Below, one piece after another: positions 55,028 to 63,999 of a DNA stretch of 64,000 nt. The stretch lies in the NCBI RefSeq assembly GCF_024199845.1, contig NZ_JANADO010000001.1, forward strand, positions 8,730,001 through 8,794,000. The letters are read 5' to 3'. The notes below the pieces were generated by a model, which was not told the origin of the DNA, did no database searches, and saw only the letters and a program-made list of their open reading frames with translations. Origin of the DNA: Bradyrhizobium sp. CCGB12 (GTDB lineage: Bacteria > Pseudomonadota > Alphaproteobacteria > Rhizobiales > Xanthobacteraceae). Position 1 is the stretch's first letter; each line of letters opens with the position of its first letter. A program made the position numbers and the translations under genes.

Positions 55028-55046
55028 CAAGCGATTCGGTGGGGAC

Positions 55047-55913
55047 ATGATCTGGGTTGAGACATTGATCAACGGGGCCATGCTCGGCGGCCTTTATGGC
55101 CTGCTCGGCATCGGGCTTGCGCTGGTGTTCGGCGTGATGCGGGTGGTCAACATCGCCCATGGCGAGTTCATGGTGCTGAGCGCGTTCTTCGCGGTGCTGC
55201 TGGCCGCGCTGTTTCCGTCGGTGCCGCCGCTGTTGATGCTGATCCCGGTGATCGCCGTATCATTCGTGGTCGGCTGGATCTACCAGGCGGCGATCGTCAA
55301 TCGGGTCGCCAAATCGCCCGATCCGCTGGCGCCGCTGCTGCTGACCTTCGGCGTCTCGGTGATCCTGCGCAATGTGATGGTCGAGGTGTTCGGCGCCGAT
55401 GTGCGCAGCCTGCAGGTCGGCGATCTGTCGCGCGCGAGCCTGGAGGTGGCCGGGCTGAACATCGGCATCATGCCGCTGCTCACGCTGGTGCTCGCCGTGA
55501 TCCTGTTCATGGCGCTGCAGTTCATCCTGCAGCGTACGGAATTCGGGCGGATCGTGCGTGCCACGGCGGACCGCCGCGACATTGTCCGGCTGGCCGGGGT
55601 CAAGCCGGACCGCGTCTACAACTATGTCATGGGCCTGTCGCTTGCGCTCGGCGCGATCGCCGGCGTGCTGCTCGCGGTACGCTCGAGCTTTACGCCGTTC
55701 TCGGGCGCCGAGCGGCTATTGATCGCGTTCGAGGTCGTCGTGCTCGGCGGGCTCGGCTCGTTCTGGGGCGCGCTGCTCGGTGGCATTGCGCTCGGCATGG
55801 CGCAGCTGATCGGACTGAAGATCGATCCCAATGCGGGACTGCTCTACGCGCACCTGCTTTTTCTCTGCATGCTGCTGATCAGGCCGTCGGGTCTGGTCTC
55901 GAGCAAGGCTTGA
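55047..55913 (+). CDS. LivH-type ABC transporter permease
   Basis: A 288-residue inner-membrane permease with eight hydrophobic segments. The start IWVETLINGAMLGGLYGLLG and GVMRVVNIAHGEFMVLSAFF are LivH hallmarks. VVLGGLGSFWGALLGGIALG is the typical late segment. It lies 19 bp after the LivF gene and overlaps the LivM start by 1 base (TGATG). Confidence 0.94.
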   Translation: MIWVETLINGAMLGGLYGLLGIGLALVFGVMRVVNIAHGEFMVLSAFFAVLLAALFPSVPPLLMLIPVIAVSFVVGWIYQAAIVNRVAKSPDPLAPLLLTFGVSVILRNVMVEVFGADVRSLQVGDLSRASLEVAGLNIGIMPLLTLVLAVILFMALQFILQRTEFGRIVRATADRRDIVRLAGVKPDRVYNYVMGLSLALGAIAGVLLAVRSSFTPFSGAERLLIAFEVVVLGGLGSFWGALLGGIALGMAQLIGLKIDPNAGLLYAHLLFLCMLLIRPSGLVSSKA

Positions 55914-56935
55914 TGCCGATGTCGACACGGACCATCCTTGCCGCCTGTACCGTCGTTTTCGTCACAATCGGTGCCGGCGCGCCCTTTGTCCTCAACGAAG
56001 GATTTCTGCGGCTCGCGACCGAATGCTTGCTGCTGCTCACGATGGCGCAGATGTGGAATTTGCTGGCGGGCTATGCGGGTCTCGTCTCGCTCGGCCACCA
56101 GGTGTTTGTGGCTTTCGGCGCCTATGCGCTGTTCCTGACTTCGGGCTGGCTCGAAGTGACGCCGATCTGGGTGTTGCCGGTGGCGCCGCTGATCGCGGCG
56201 GCCGTGGCCGCCGTGATCGCCTTTCCGCTGTTCCGACTGCGCGACGCCTACTTCTCGATCGCGATCTGGGTGTTCGCGGAGATCATCGGCGCGCTGGTGA
56301 TGAAATCGCCGCTCGCCGGCGGCACCTCGGGTCTTCCCTTGGCCACCAGCAGGCTGATCGATTTCGATTGGTTCGAGCCGATCATGTTCTGGCTGGCGGG
56401 CGGACTGACGCTCGGCACCATCGCGGCGCTATACCGGCTGATGACGTCGAGCTTCGGCCTCGGTCTGATGAGTGTGCGCGACAATGATTTGGCAGCGATG
56501 AGCGTCGGAGTCGACGTCCGGCACAACCGCTTCGTCGCTTTCGTGCTGTCGGCGGCGGGATGTGGTCTTGCGGGAGCGCTCAGCTTCATGGGCAATCTCT
56601 ACATCGCGCCGCTGGCGGCGTTCGACCCCAACTGGTCCGTCTACATGATGTTCATCGTCATCATCGGCGGCATCGGTACGCTCGAGGGCCCGATCCTCGG
56701 CGTCGTGATCTTCTTCGGCCTGCGTGAACTGATGACCGGCCCGCTCGGGCTCTCCGGGGGCTGGTATCTCGTCGGGCTCGGGGTCATTGCCGTCATCGTC
56801 ATGATGGTGGCGCCACGTGGCATCTGGCCGGTGCTACGCGATCGGATCGGGGTGCGATTGCTCGACGTCCACCGTTCGTCGCCGCGTCCGGCTCCCGACG
56901 TGGTGCTGCAGAACGTCTCGGAAAGGACGACTTGA
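55913..56935 (+). CDS. LivM-type ABC transporter permease
   Basis: A 340-residue permease. LLTMAQMWNLLAGYAGLVSL and GHQVFVAFGAYALF are LivM hallmarks. FGLGLMSVRDNDLAAMSVGV and NRFVAFVLSAAGCGLAGALS are the cytoplasmic-loop region; MMFIVIIGGIGTLEGPILGV is the conserved late part. The start is ATG at 55913, overlapping the previous stop. The stop overlaps the amidase start by 1 base. With LivH it forms the channel of the importer. Confidence 0.94.
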   Translation: MPMSTRTILAACTVVFVTIGAGAPFVLNEGFLRLATECLLLLTMAQMWNLLAGYAGLVSLGHQVFVAFGAYALFLTSGWLEVTPIWVLPVAPLIAAAVAAVIAFPLFRLRDAYFSIAIWVFAEIIGALVMKSPLAGGTSGLPLATSRLIDFDWFEPIMFWLAGGLTLGTIAALYRLMTSSFGLGLMSVRDNDLAAMSVGVDVRHNRFVAFVLSAAGCGLAGALSFMGNLYIAPLAAFDPNWSVYMMFIVIIGGIGTLEGPILGVVIFFGLRELMTGPLGLSGGWYLVGLGVIAVIVMMVAPRGIWPVLRDRIGVRLLDVHRSSPRPAPDVVLQNVSERTT

Positions 56936-58401
56936 TGAGTGCTACCGACGTCACCTATCGCGCGGCAACCGAGCTTGCGAAAATGCTGGCAGCCGGCCAG
57001 ATCAGCGCATCCGAGCTGCTGGACGAGCATCTCGCGCGGGTGCGCAAGTTCAATCCGGCCGTCAACGCCGTGGTCGCGCTCGACGAGGAGGGCGCCCGCA
57101 AGGCGGCTCGGGCAGCCGACGAGGCCCGCGCACGCGATGCGGCGCTGGGTCCGCTGCATGGGTTGTCCATGACCATCAAGGACACGTTCGAGGTCACCGG
57201 GATGACCGCGACCTGCGGCCTTGAGGAGTTGCGCGATTATCGCCCGGCTGCGGATGCCGAGGCTGTCGCCAGGCTGCGCGCGGCAGGCGCGATCGTCTTC
57301 GGCAAGACCAATCTGCCGCCGGCGGCCGCCGATCATCAATCCTGCAATCCCGTGTTCGGCCTGACGCGCAATCCCTGGAACGTCGAGCGGACGGTCGGCG
57401 GTTCGTCCGGAGGCTCGGCGGCCGCGCTCGCGGCAGGCTTCACGCCGCTCGAGCTCGGCAGCGATATCGGCGGTTCGATCCGGGTTCCTGCCCACTTCTG
57501 CGGCGTGTACGGCCACAAGCCGAGCCATGGGATGGTGCCGCTGGAAGGCCACATTCCACCGCCGCCCGGTCACCTGTCGCAGCCCGAGCTCGGCGTCGCC
57601 GGACCGCTGGCGCGCAGCGCATTCGACCTGGAACTGATGCTCGACATCATCACCGCCGCGCCGGAGCTGAAGCGGACCGCGTTTCGCATCGATCTGCCGC
57701 CCGCCCGCCGCAGCAATCTCAGCGACTTCCGTGTCGCGGTCTGGAACGACGCGTCGGCCTATCCGGTCGACAGCGCCTATGCGGCCACGATCGATGCGTT
57801 GGTCGAGGATCTCAGACGGTTCGGCGTCAGGGTCGTTACTGCGGCGCGGCCGGCGATCGATCCGGCGCAGAGTTTCCGCATCTATATGCAAACCCTGTTC
57901 GGCATCATCGGTGCCGGCTTTCCGCCGCCGGTGCGGGAGGCGATCGTTGCGGGCGGCAGGACGGCGCCCGAGGGCAGCTATCCGCGCATGGTGGCCGACG
58001 CGGTCGGCCAGAGCCTCGCGGAGTTCGCCGCGGCAGCCGAGCAGCGCGAGCATCTCTTCCGCGTCTGGCGTGACTTCTTCACGCGCTATGACGTGCTGCT
58101 GTGTCCGATCACGCCGACGGTCGCATTCCCGCATGACGTGGCCCGGCTCGACATGGCGGCGCAGTTCGACCGCCGCATCGTCGTGAACGGCAAGGCGACG
58201 CCCTACATGGACAATCTGATGTGGCCCGGCCTGGTGACGGTGGCGAACCTGCCCGCCACCGCGATCCCGACGCGTCGGCTGGTCGACGGCCTGCCGGCTG
58301 GCCTGCAGATCGTCGGACCATATCTCGAAGATCGCACGACGCTGAAGTTCGCCCAGCTCCTCGAACGCGAATTCGGGGGCTTCATGCTGCCGCCTTTGTG
58401 A
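56935..58401 (+). CDS. Amidase (amidase signature family)
   Basis: A 488-residue serine amidase with the Ser-cisSer-Lys triad: K82 in LSMTIKDTFEVTG, S158 in VGGSSGGSAAALAAG and S181 in LGSDIGGSIRVPAHFCGVYG. The C-terminal part (LMWPGLVTVANLPATAIPTR) is ordinary. No signal peptide, so it works on amides brought in by the ABC importer encoded just upstream. Its ATG overlaps the LivM stop (TTGATG), which makes co-regulation with transport nearly certain. Product would be ammonia or an amine plus a carboxylate. Confidence 0.94.
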   Translation: MSATDVTYRAATELAKMLAAGQISASELLDEHLARVRKFNPAVNAVVALDEEGARKAARAADEARARDAALGPLHGLSMTIKDTFEVTGMTATCGLEELRDYRPAADAEAVARLRAAGAIVFGKTNLPPAAADHQSCNPVFGLTRNPWNVERTVGGSSGGSAAALAAGFTPLELGSDIGGSIRVPAHFCGVYGHKPSHGMVPLEGHIPPPPGHLSQPELGVAGPLARSAFDLELMLDIITAAPELKRTAFRIDLPPARRSNLSDFRVAVWNDASAYPVDSAYAATIDALVEDLRRFGVRVVTAARPAIDPAQSFRIYMQTLFGIIGAGFPPPVREAIVAGGRTAPEGSYPRMVADAVGQSLAEFAAAAEQREHLFRVWRDFFTRYDVLLCPITPTVAFPHDVARLDMAAQFDRRIVVNGKATPYMDNLMWPGLVTVANLPATAIPTRRLVDGLPAGLQIVGPYLEDRTTLKFAQLLEREFGGFMLPPL

Positions 58402-58435
58402 GTATGCTTGCGCTCGAAGTAAAAGGGAGAGCGGC

Positions 58436-60439
58436 ATGAGTTCGAAGTCATGGGGCCGAATCGTTGGGCTCGCGCTTGCGGGAGCGGTCACGTCGGCAAC
58501 TTCTTCGTTCGCGGAGACGAGAGTTTTGCCGTTGGCGGCAGCCACGCACCCGATGGATGGGCTGACCGCGGATGAGATTCGCGCCGCTGTCGATTTGCTG
58601 CGCAGTGCCGGAAAGTTCGATGCCGCCGCGCGGATCGTCTCGATCACGCTCGACGAGAACGCCAAGGATGAGGTGCGCGCGTGGCAGCTGGGACAGACTT
58701 TCGCGCGCCGCGCAATAGCGACGCTGCTTGCCGATGGCCGCCTTTATGAGGCACGGATCGATCTTGCGACCCGTAGTCTGGCCGGCTTCGACGAGATCGG
58801 GGATCGGCAGGCCGCGCTGACGATCGACGAACTGATGTCGGCGGGCGAACTGCCGAAGCAGGATCAACGCTGGATCGCGGCGATGGCCAAGCGCGGCATC
58901 ACCGATTTTCGCAACATCATCTGCCTGCCCTTGACCGTCGGTCCGGTGGCCGATCCCGACATGAGGGGGCGCCGGCTGCTCAACGTTCCCTGCGTCGACA
59001 CGACGGGCGCGGGCAACAATCTCTGGGGCAAGCCGATCGAGAATCTGATCGCACAGGTTGATCTCAAGTCGCGGACGGTGTTGTCGGTGGACGATCTCGG
59101 CATCGTCCCGCCGCCCGCGCCGACGCCGTCTCACGCCTATGCCGATTCCGGCAAATACCGCGCGGTGCCGAAGCCGATCGAGATCGCCGCTCCGAAAGGC
59201 TCCAACGTCACGGTGGAGGGCGGCAAGGTCCGCTGGGACAATTGGTCCTTTCACGTTCGCCTCGAGCCGCGTGTCGGCGCAGTTTTGTCGCTGATCCGCT
59301 ACGACGATCACGGTATCAGGCGCGACGTGGCCTATCAGCTTTCGGCGAGCGAGATGTTCGTACCCTACATGGACCCGGCGCAGACCTGGTCGTTTCGCGC
59401 CTATATGGACATCGGCGAATACGGCTTCGGCGTGCTGTCGAGCGAACTGCGACCCGGCGAGGACTGTCCCGGCAACGCGCACTTCCTCGACCTGACCATC
59501 TCGGACACCAAGGGCGCGCCGGTGGTCTCCCGAGGCGCGGTCTGCATCTTCGAGCGCCCGACCGGCGATCCGATCTGGCGACACAGCGAGCTGATCAACA
59601 ATACCGCGGAGGGACGGCCGAACAACGAGCTCGTGGTGCGGATGGCGCCGGTGGTCGGTAATTACGACTACATCGTCGACTACGTCTTCGATCGCGCCGG
59701 CGACATCGACGTGCGGCTCGGCGCCTACGGCATCGACGCCACCAAGGGCGTGGCAAGCCGGACCTTGAGCGATCCGAGCGCGGCGGTGGATACCGCCTAC
59801 GGTACGCTGGTCGACGGGCGGCTCCTTGCCGTCAATCACGATCACTACATGACCTTCCGGATCGATATGGATGTCGACGGCACCGGCAACCGCCTGGTCG
59901 AGGATCGCTTCGGCGTCCGCAAGCTGAACGGTGAGGGCACGCGGAAGAGCCTCTGGCAGGTCGATACCAGGCCGGTCGCGACCGAAGGACCCATCACCAC
60001 GCCGCTCAATGCCGCCCAGTTCAGGATCGAGAGCGCCGTCAGGACCAACAAACATGGCTATCGCACGAGCTACCAGCTCATGCCGGGCCATTCGGACGTG
60101 TCGCTGCTGGCCAAGGACGATCCCGTCCAGCTTCGCGCAGCATTCAGTGCCTATACGTTGTGGGCCTCGGCCTACGCCAAGGATGAGAGATACGCTGCGG
60201 GTCTTTATCCGAACCAGAATCAGGAAGTCGACGGTCTGCCGAAATGGACGGCGGCGAACCGTCAAATCGAGAACCGAGATCTGGTGCTGTGGTACACGGT
60301 CGGCTTCCGCCACGTGCCGCGCGCCGAGGATTGGCCGGTCATGCCCGGCCTGTGGCACGGCTTCCGACTGCGTCCCTTCAACTTCTTCGACCGCAATCCC
60401 GCGCTCGACGTGCCGCCGGTGGCCGAGGTCACCAAATGA
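58436..60439 (+). CDS. Periplasmic copper amine oxidase
   Basis: A 667-residue copper/topaquinone amine oxidase with a signal peptide (cleavage near SSFAET). The topaquinone precursor is Y410 in the consensus APVVGNYDYIVDY. The catalytic-base Asp is D325 in FRAYMDIGEYGFG, 85 residues before it, as in the family. Copper ligands are H468 and H470 in NHDHYMTFRIDMDVDG and H626 in GFRHVPRAEDWPVMP. The close GFRLRPFNFFDRNPALDVPP is diagnostic. The enzyme oxidises primary amines to aldehydes with release of ammonia and hydrogen peroxide. It lies 34 bp after the amidase gene, so amines may come from amides or be taken directly from outside. Confidence 0.93.
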   Translation: MSSKSWGRIVGLALAGAVTSATSSFAETRVLPLAAATHPMDGLTADEIRAAVDLLRSAGKFDAAARIVSITLDENAKDEVRAWQLGQTFARRAIATLLADGRLYEARIDLATRSLAGFDEIGDRQAALTIDELMSAGELPKQDQRWIAAMAKRGITDFRNIICLPLTVGPVADPDMRGRRLLNVPCVDTTGAGNNLWGKPIENLIAQVDLKSRTVLSVDDLGIVPPPAPTPSHAYADSGKYRAVPKPIEIAAPKGSNVTVEGGKVRWDNWSFHVRLEPRVGAVLSLIRYDDHGIRRDVAYQLSASEMFVPYMDPAQTWSFRAYMDIGEYGFGVLSSELRPGEDCPGNAHFLDLTISDTKGAPVVSRGAVCIFERPTGDPIWRHSELINNTAEGRPNNELVVRMAPVVGNYDYIVDYVFDRAGDIDVRLGAYGIDATKGVASRTLSDPSAAVDTAYGTLVDGRLLAVNHDHYMTFRIDMDVDGTGNRLVEDRFGVRKLNGEGTRKSLWQVDTRPVATEGPITTPLNAAQFRIESAVRTNKHGYRTSYQLMPGHSDVSLLAKDDPVQLRAAFSAYTLWASAYAKDERYAAGLYPNQNQEVDGLPKWTAANRQIENRDLVLWYTVGFRHVPRAEDWPVMPGLWHGFRLRPFNFFDRNPALDVPPVAEVTK

Positions 60440-60726
60440 TCCGTCGCTCGGTCGCTCTCGGCATGGTCATCGGCGTCCCGTTGCTGGCGGGACAGATGGC
60501 GATGGCGGCGTCTCCCGGTGAGTTGCTCTACCTGAGTCAAGGAGATTGGGAGCGGCAACCGGCCGCGAGCAAGATCGCGCTCGCAGCCGATTTCATGCGG
60601 ATCTTCTGCACCGACCAGACCATGTCGCCGATCGCGCTGGCCGGTTGCCTCGACAAGGACAGAGCCGACGGCGCGATGTTCGAGCGCGCCATCGCCTGCG
60701 TGGGCGCGATCTCAAGCGGCCGCTGA
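60436..60726 (+). CDS. Small secreted protein next to the amine oxidase
   Basis: A 96-residue protein. Its ATG overlaps the amine oxidase stop (ATGA), so translation is coupled. A signal peptide (RRSVALGMVIGVPLLAGQM, cleavage near AMAA) precedes a short helical domain with three Cys (MRIFCTDQTMSPIALAGCLD, KDRADGAMFERAIACVGAIS). I recognise no family. Coupling to a periplasmic copper enzyme makes an accessory role (copper delivery, cofactor maturation or subunit) worth testing. The last 15 bases overlap the convergent transaminase gene. Confidence 0.65.
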   Translation: MIRRSVALGMVIGVPLLAGQMAMAASPGELLYLSQGDWERQPAASKIALAADFMRIFCTDQTMSPIALAGCLDKDRADGAMFERAIACVGAISSGR

Positions 60727-62064
60727 CAGGCCTGCGCCGATCCCTTCAGCCATATCAGTCACGTCGTTGCTTGTGAGGATCAGCGGCGGCGACAGGATGA
60801 TGTTGTTGCCGGAGACGCGCAGCATCACGCCGGCCTCGTAGGCTGCGTCTGCCACCTTGCCCATCGTCTTCTTGTCCACCGGCTTCTTGCTGTCGCGATC
60901 GGCCACCAGCTCGATGGCAGCCATCAGGCCTTTGCTCCTGACGTCGCCGACGATCGCATGCCGGGCCTTGAGTTGGGCGAGGGCGCTCGCGAGATCCTTG
61001 CCGCGCGCGGCGGCGTTCTCGTCGAGCTTCAGGCGCCGGGTCTCGGCCAGCGCCGCCAGGCCGGCCGAGCAGCCGACCGGATGGCCGGAATAGGTGTAGC
61101 CATGCCCGATCGAGCCGAACGAGGTGGTGTCGGCCTCGAAGGCTTCCGCAACCCTTTCGCCGATCATTGTCGCGCCGAGTGGAAAATAACCCGACGTGAT
61201 CGCTTTCGCGATCGTCATCATGTCCGGCTTCACGCCCCACAACCGCGAGCCGGACCAGGCGCCGGTACGGCCGAAGCCGGTGACGACCTCGTCTGCGATC
61301 ATCAGGATCCCGTGGCGGTCGCAGATCTCGCGCGCCAGCTTCATGAAATCGTCGGGCGGCACGATCACGCCGCCGGCGCCGAGCACCGGCTCCATGATGA
61401 AGGCGGCGAACGTGTCGGCACCCTGGAACGCGATCTCATCCTCCATGGCCGCCGCACAGAGTTGCGCGAGCTTTGCCGGATCGGTCTCGTTGAAGGGATT
61501 GCGATAGGTCCATGGCGCGGGGATATGGAAGACGCCGGGCAGCAGCGGCTCGTAGTTGCGACGGAAATTGGCGTTGCCGTTGACGGACGCGCCGCCGAAA
61601 TGGGTGCCGTGATAGCCTTTGCGCAGCGCCAGGAATTTGGTGCGGTCGGCCTGGCCCTTGATCTTCCAGTATTGCCGTGCGAGCCGCAGCGCGCTTTCGA
61701 CCGAATCCGAGCCGCCGGAAGTGAAGAAGGTGCGGACCATGCCTTCCGGCTTGAACCATTCGGTGAGTTCGTAGGCCAGTTCGATCGACGGTCCGGTCGA
61801 GGTGCCGCGAAAGCCCGAATAGTAGGGCAGCGCGGAAAGCTGGTCCGCGATCGCCTTCTTGATGGGATCGCAACTGTAGCCGAGGTTGACGTTCCAGAGT
61901 CCGCCAACCGCGTCCAGCACCGTCTTGCCCTCGATGTCGGTGACGTGAACGCCTTCGGCCTTCATCACGATCCGCGGCGGCTGCGCCCGCATCTCGGCCG
62001 GGTGCGCCATCGGGTGCCAGATCGGCTTGGCGTTGTTCTCGAGCAAAAAATTCTTGTCGCGCAT
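60712..62064 (-). CDS. Class III PLP-dependent aminotransferase (omega-amino acid:pyruvate transaminase-like)
   Basis: A 450-residue transaminase. The ATG at 62064 starts RDKNFLLENNAKPIWHPMAH; a longer frame to 62181 runs into the upstream HAD gene and is not used. KVVLDAVGGLWNVNLGYSCD-like (GKTVLDAVGGLWNVNLGYSC) and RTFFTSGGSDSVESALRLAR are typical. GIL MIADEVVTGFGRTGAW precedes the PLP lysine K287 in MMTIAKAITSGYFPLGATMI. The branch transfers amino groups from beta-alanine, diamines or other omega-amino acids to pyruvate. It converges on the amine oxidase operon and could process products of amide and amine breakdown. Confidence 0.92.
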   Translation of the reverse strand: MRDKNFLLENNAKPIWHPMAHPAEMRAQPPRIVMKAEGVHVTDIEGKTVLDAVGGLWNVNLGYSCDPIKKAIADQLSALPYYSGFRGTSTGPSIELAYELTEWFKPEGMVRTFFTSGGSDSVESALRLARQYWKIKGQADRTKFLALRKGYHGTHFGGASVNGNANFRRNYEPLLPGVFHIPAPWTYRNPFNETDPAKLAQLCAAAMEDEIAFQGADTFAAFIMEPVLGAGGVIVPPDDFMKLAREICDRHGILMIADEVVTGFGRTGAWSGSRLWGVKPDMMTIAKAITSGYFPLGATMIGERVAEAFEADTTSFGSIGHGYTYSGHPVGCSAGLAALAETRRLKLDENAAARGKDLASALAQLKARHAIVGDVRSKGLMAAIELVADRDSKKPVDKKTMGKVADAAYEAGVMLRVSGNNIILSPPLILTSNDVTDMAEGIGAGLSAAA

Positions 62065-62074
62065 GGTGGCTCTC

Positions 62075-62740
62075 TCAGTCGAATTCCAGTCCGAAATGAC
62101 GTAAGGCCTCGCTGTAGGACGCGGCAGGATTTCTGACGTCGAACAGGACGGTGCGCATATTGCACGCGGCAGCGCCGACAATGTTGCGGCGCTGGTCGTC
62201 GACGAACACGCAATCCTCCGCTTCCAGCGCCAGGGTATCCCATACGCTTTGATAGGCGCGCGGATCGGGCTTCAGGATCTTGGTATGGGTGGCGTCGACG
62301 ATGGCATCGAAGCACGCCAGAACGGCAAGCCGGGTGCGGAAGTCGGCGCCATAAAACAGGTCGAGCTCGTTGGACAGAATGGCGAGCCTGAATCCGGCAT
62401 CACCGACGATCCGGATCGCCTTCTCCGCCTCGGGCCGGATCACGGTGGCAGGATCGGCGCCGCGCGCCCGTTTCACGAAGGTCTCCATGTCGGCCCAGTC
62501 TTCGCCGAGCATGCGTCCGACCTCGCGGCTGCGCGTCAGCCAGTAATCGCGCTCGGAAATCTCGCCGCGCTGCATCGAGATCCACAGGGGATCGCTGTCG
62601 GGAGCGAACGGTCCGAGCCATTTCAGCGTGCAAGGGTCGAGGCCCAGCGCGCGTTCCGTCATGTCGTGCGTCTCGAACAACGTCTTCGAGATCACACCAC
62701 CGAAATCCAGCACAAGCGCCTGTGCGAGTGGCCGGCTCAC
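62075..62740 (-). CDS. HAD-IA family hydrolase
   Basis: A 221-residue HAD hydrolase. Motif I is LVLDFGGVISKTLFE, motif II is RLAILSNELDLF, motif III Lys is in THTKILKPDPRAYQSV and motif IV is EDCVFVDDQRRNIVGA. In motif I the second Asp is replaced by Gly, as in other DFGGV members of the haloacid dehalogenase/epoxide-type subgroup. It overlaps the Tm-1-like gene by 4 bp and ends 10 bp before the transaminase gene. Substrate unknown. Confidence 0.9.
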   Translation of the reverse strand: MSRPLAQALVLDFGGVISKTLFETHDMTERALGLDPCTLKWLGPFAPDSDPLWISMQRGEISERDYWLTRSREVGRMLGEDWADMETFVKRARGADPATVIRPEAEKAIRIVGDAGFRLAILSNELDLFYGADFRTRLAVLACFDAIVDATHTKILKPDPRAYQSVWDTLALEAEDCVFVDDQRRNIVGAAACNMRTVLFDVRNPAASYSEALRHFGLEFD

Positions 62741-63999
62741 GCGGCGACCGTCGTCTTGCCTGCAGGCACGATGCCGGCGTCCACCCAGCGGTCGAAAATC
62801 CGCAGGACCGTCTCGTTGAAAGTTTTGCTGTTGATGTGCGCCTTGATCTCATGCAACTCGACCGGGGACGCGACCGCAGAGCGCATCTCGTCCACGAAGG
62901 CGGAGAGCCCTTCGGGATCGTGCAGGGCTTCGCCCTCCTGGTCCCATTGCTGGATACCGCCGGACGGCAGCACGAAGGCGACGGGCGCGGCGGCCCCCGA
63001 CAGCTTTTTCGCGATCGCCCGCGCGATCCTGCGGCGGTCGTCCGGTCGCGACGTCGCGGAGGCGAGCAGGCGGTTGTGGGCGTGGAAAGGTCTCTCCGTC
63101 AGCTCCTGCGGCGTCGGCAACCACGCCGGAAAATCGACCATGTCGATCGCGCCGGGCGCTACGATCTGCGGGATGCCGGCTCTGCCGGCGTTCTCCAACC
63201 GGTCGGAACCGGAGTTTACCACCGATCCCGTGAGCAGGTTGGCGACCTCCTGCAGGCTCAGATCGAGCACGGCCGCGAAACCGCGCTGCGCTGCGATCGC
63301 CTCCATCGCGCGGCCGCCCATGCCCGTGGTGTGGAACACGACCACCTCATAGCCGCGCTTCTCAAGCTGCGGCTTGAGTTCGACCATATAGGCGAGGCAG
63401 CTCTTGCCGAGCGACGTGATCGCGACCACCGGCTTGTCGGTGCGCGGTCTGACGGCGCTACGTGCCGCCCCCACGATCGCACCGCAGGCCTGCGACAGCA
63501 CCGCGGTGCAGGTCCCATTGAGGCCGTAGAGGCCTCCTGCCCACAGGATCATCATCAGGTCGGCCGCGACCCGCTCCGGCGGAATCAGATGCGAGAATGC
63601 GACCGTGGAGACGATCAGCTTGGGCATGCCGAGCGGCAGGGCCTGGGCGACATCGAGCGCGAGATCCGTTCCCATCGTTCCGCCGATCGCGATGACAGCA
63701 TCGATCGCGTCGCGCGCGGCGAGATCGCGCGCGAGATTGGCGGCGCCGAGCGCCATCAGCGACATGGCCGAATTCTCGTCGCCGCTCGCGGCTACCGCTT
63801 CTATGGTCGTGTCTGCTGCCGCGGCCACCGCATGCTTGTCGTGTTCGGCCGGGTAGGGTGGATCGCCGAGCACGCTGATATCCATCTTGATAGTGTCGCC
63901 GCCCGCCCTTGCGATGCAATCGCGCATGAACAGCAATTCGTCGGCTTTGGTATCCCCGGTTCCGATCAGGAGGATTCGAGGCTTCTTGGTCTCTTGCAT
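62737..63999 (-). CDS. Tm-1-like ATP-binding domain protein (UPF0261)
   Basis: A 420-residue protein of the Tm-1/UPF0261 family, related to the N-terminal part of the tomato Tm-1 protein. RILLIGTGDTKADELLFMRD begins the first domain; AVIAIGGTMGTDLALDVAQA and KPVVAITSLGKSCLAYMVEL are the ATP-binding elements; VVFHTTGMGGRAMEAIAAQR is near the centre; HNRLLASATSRPDDRRRIAR is in the late part. It is usually followed by a PEP-hydrolase/mutase-like TIM-barrel gene, which is absent here. The catalytic role is not known. The next gene upstream, if any, is outside the window. Confidence 0.92.
   Translation of the reverse strand: MQETKKPRILLIGTGDTKADELLFMRDCIARAGGDTIKMDISVLGDPPYPAEHDKHAVAAAADTTIEAVAASGDENSAMSLMALGAANLARDLAARDAIDAVIAIGGTMGTDLALDVAQALPLGMPKLIVSTVAFSHLIPPERVAADLMMILWAGGLYGLNGTCTAVLSQACGAIVGAARSAVRPRTDKPVVAITSLGKSCLAYMVELKPQLEKRGYEVVVFHTTGMGGRAMEAIAAQRGFAAVLDLSLQEVANLLTGSVVNSGSDRLENAGRAGIPQIVAPGAIDMVDFPAWLPTPQELTERPFHAHNRLLASATSRPDDRRRIARAIAKKLSGAAAPVAFVLPSGGIQQWDQEGEALHDPEGLSAFVDEMRSAVASPVELHEIKAHINSKTFNETVLRIFDRWVDAGIVPAGKTTVAA

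Noticed and set aside
56641..58665. A 674-codon open frame on the minus strand opposite the amidase gene
   Set aside because: It is a third-position-GC shadow of the amidase, with an Arg/Asp/His-rich composition and no family motifs, while the plus strand carries a complete catalytic triad.
58448..60358. A 636-codon open frame on the minus strand opposite the copper amine oxidase gene
   Set aside because: The plus strand has all copper ligands and the topaquinone motif; the antisense product has no recognisable domain.
60958..63352. Plus-strand frames of 392 and 367 codons opposite the transaminase, HAD and Tm-1-like genes
   Set aside because: They are shadows of three motif-complete genes on the minus strand.
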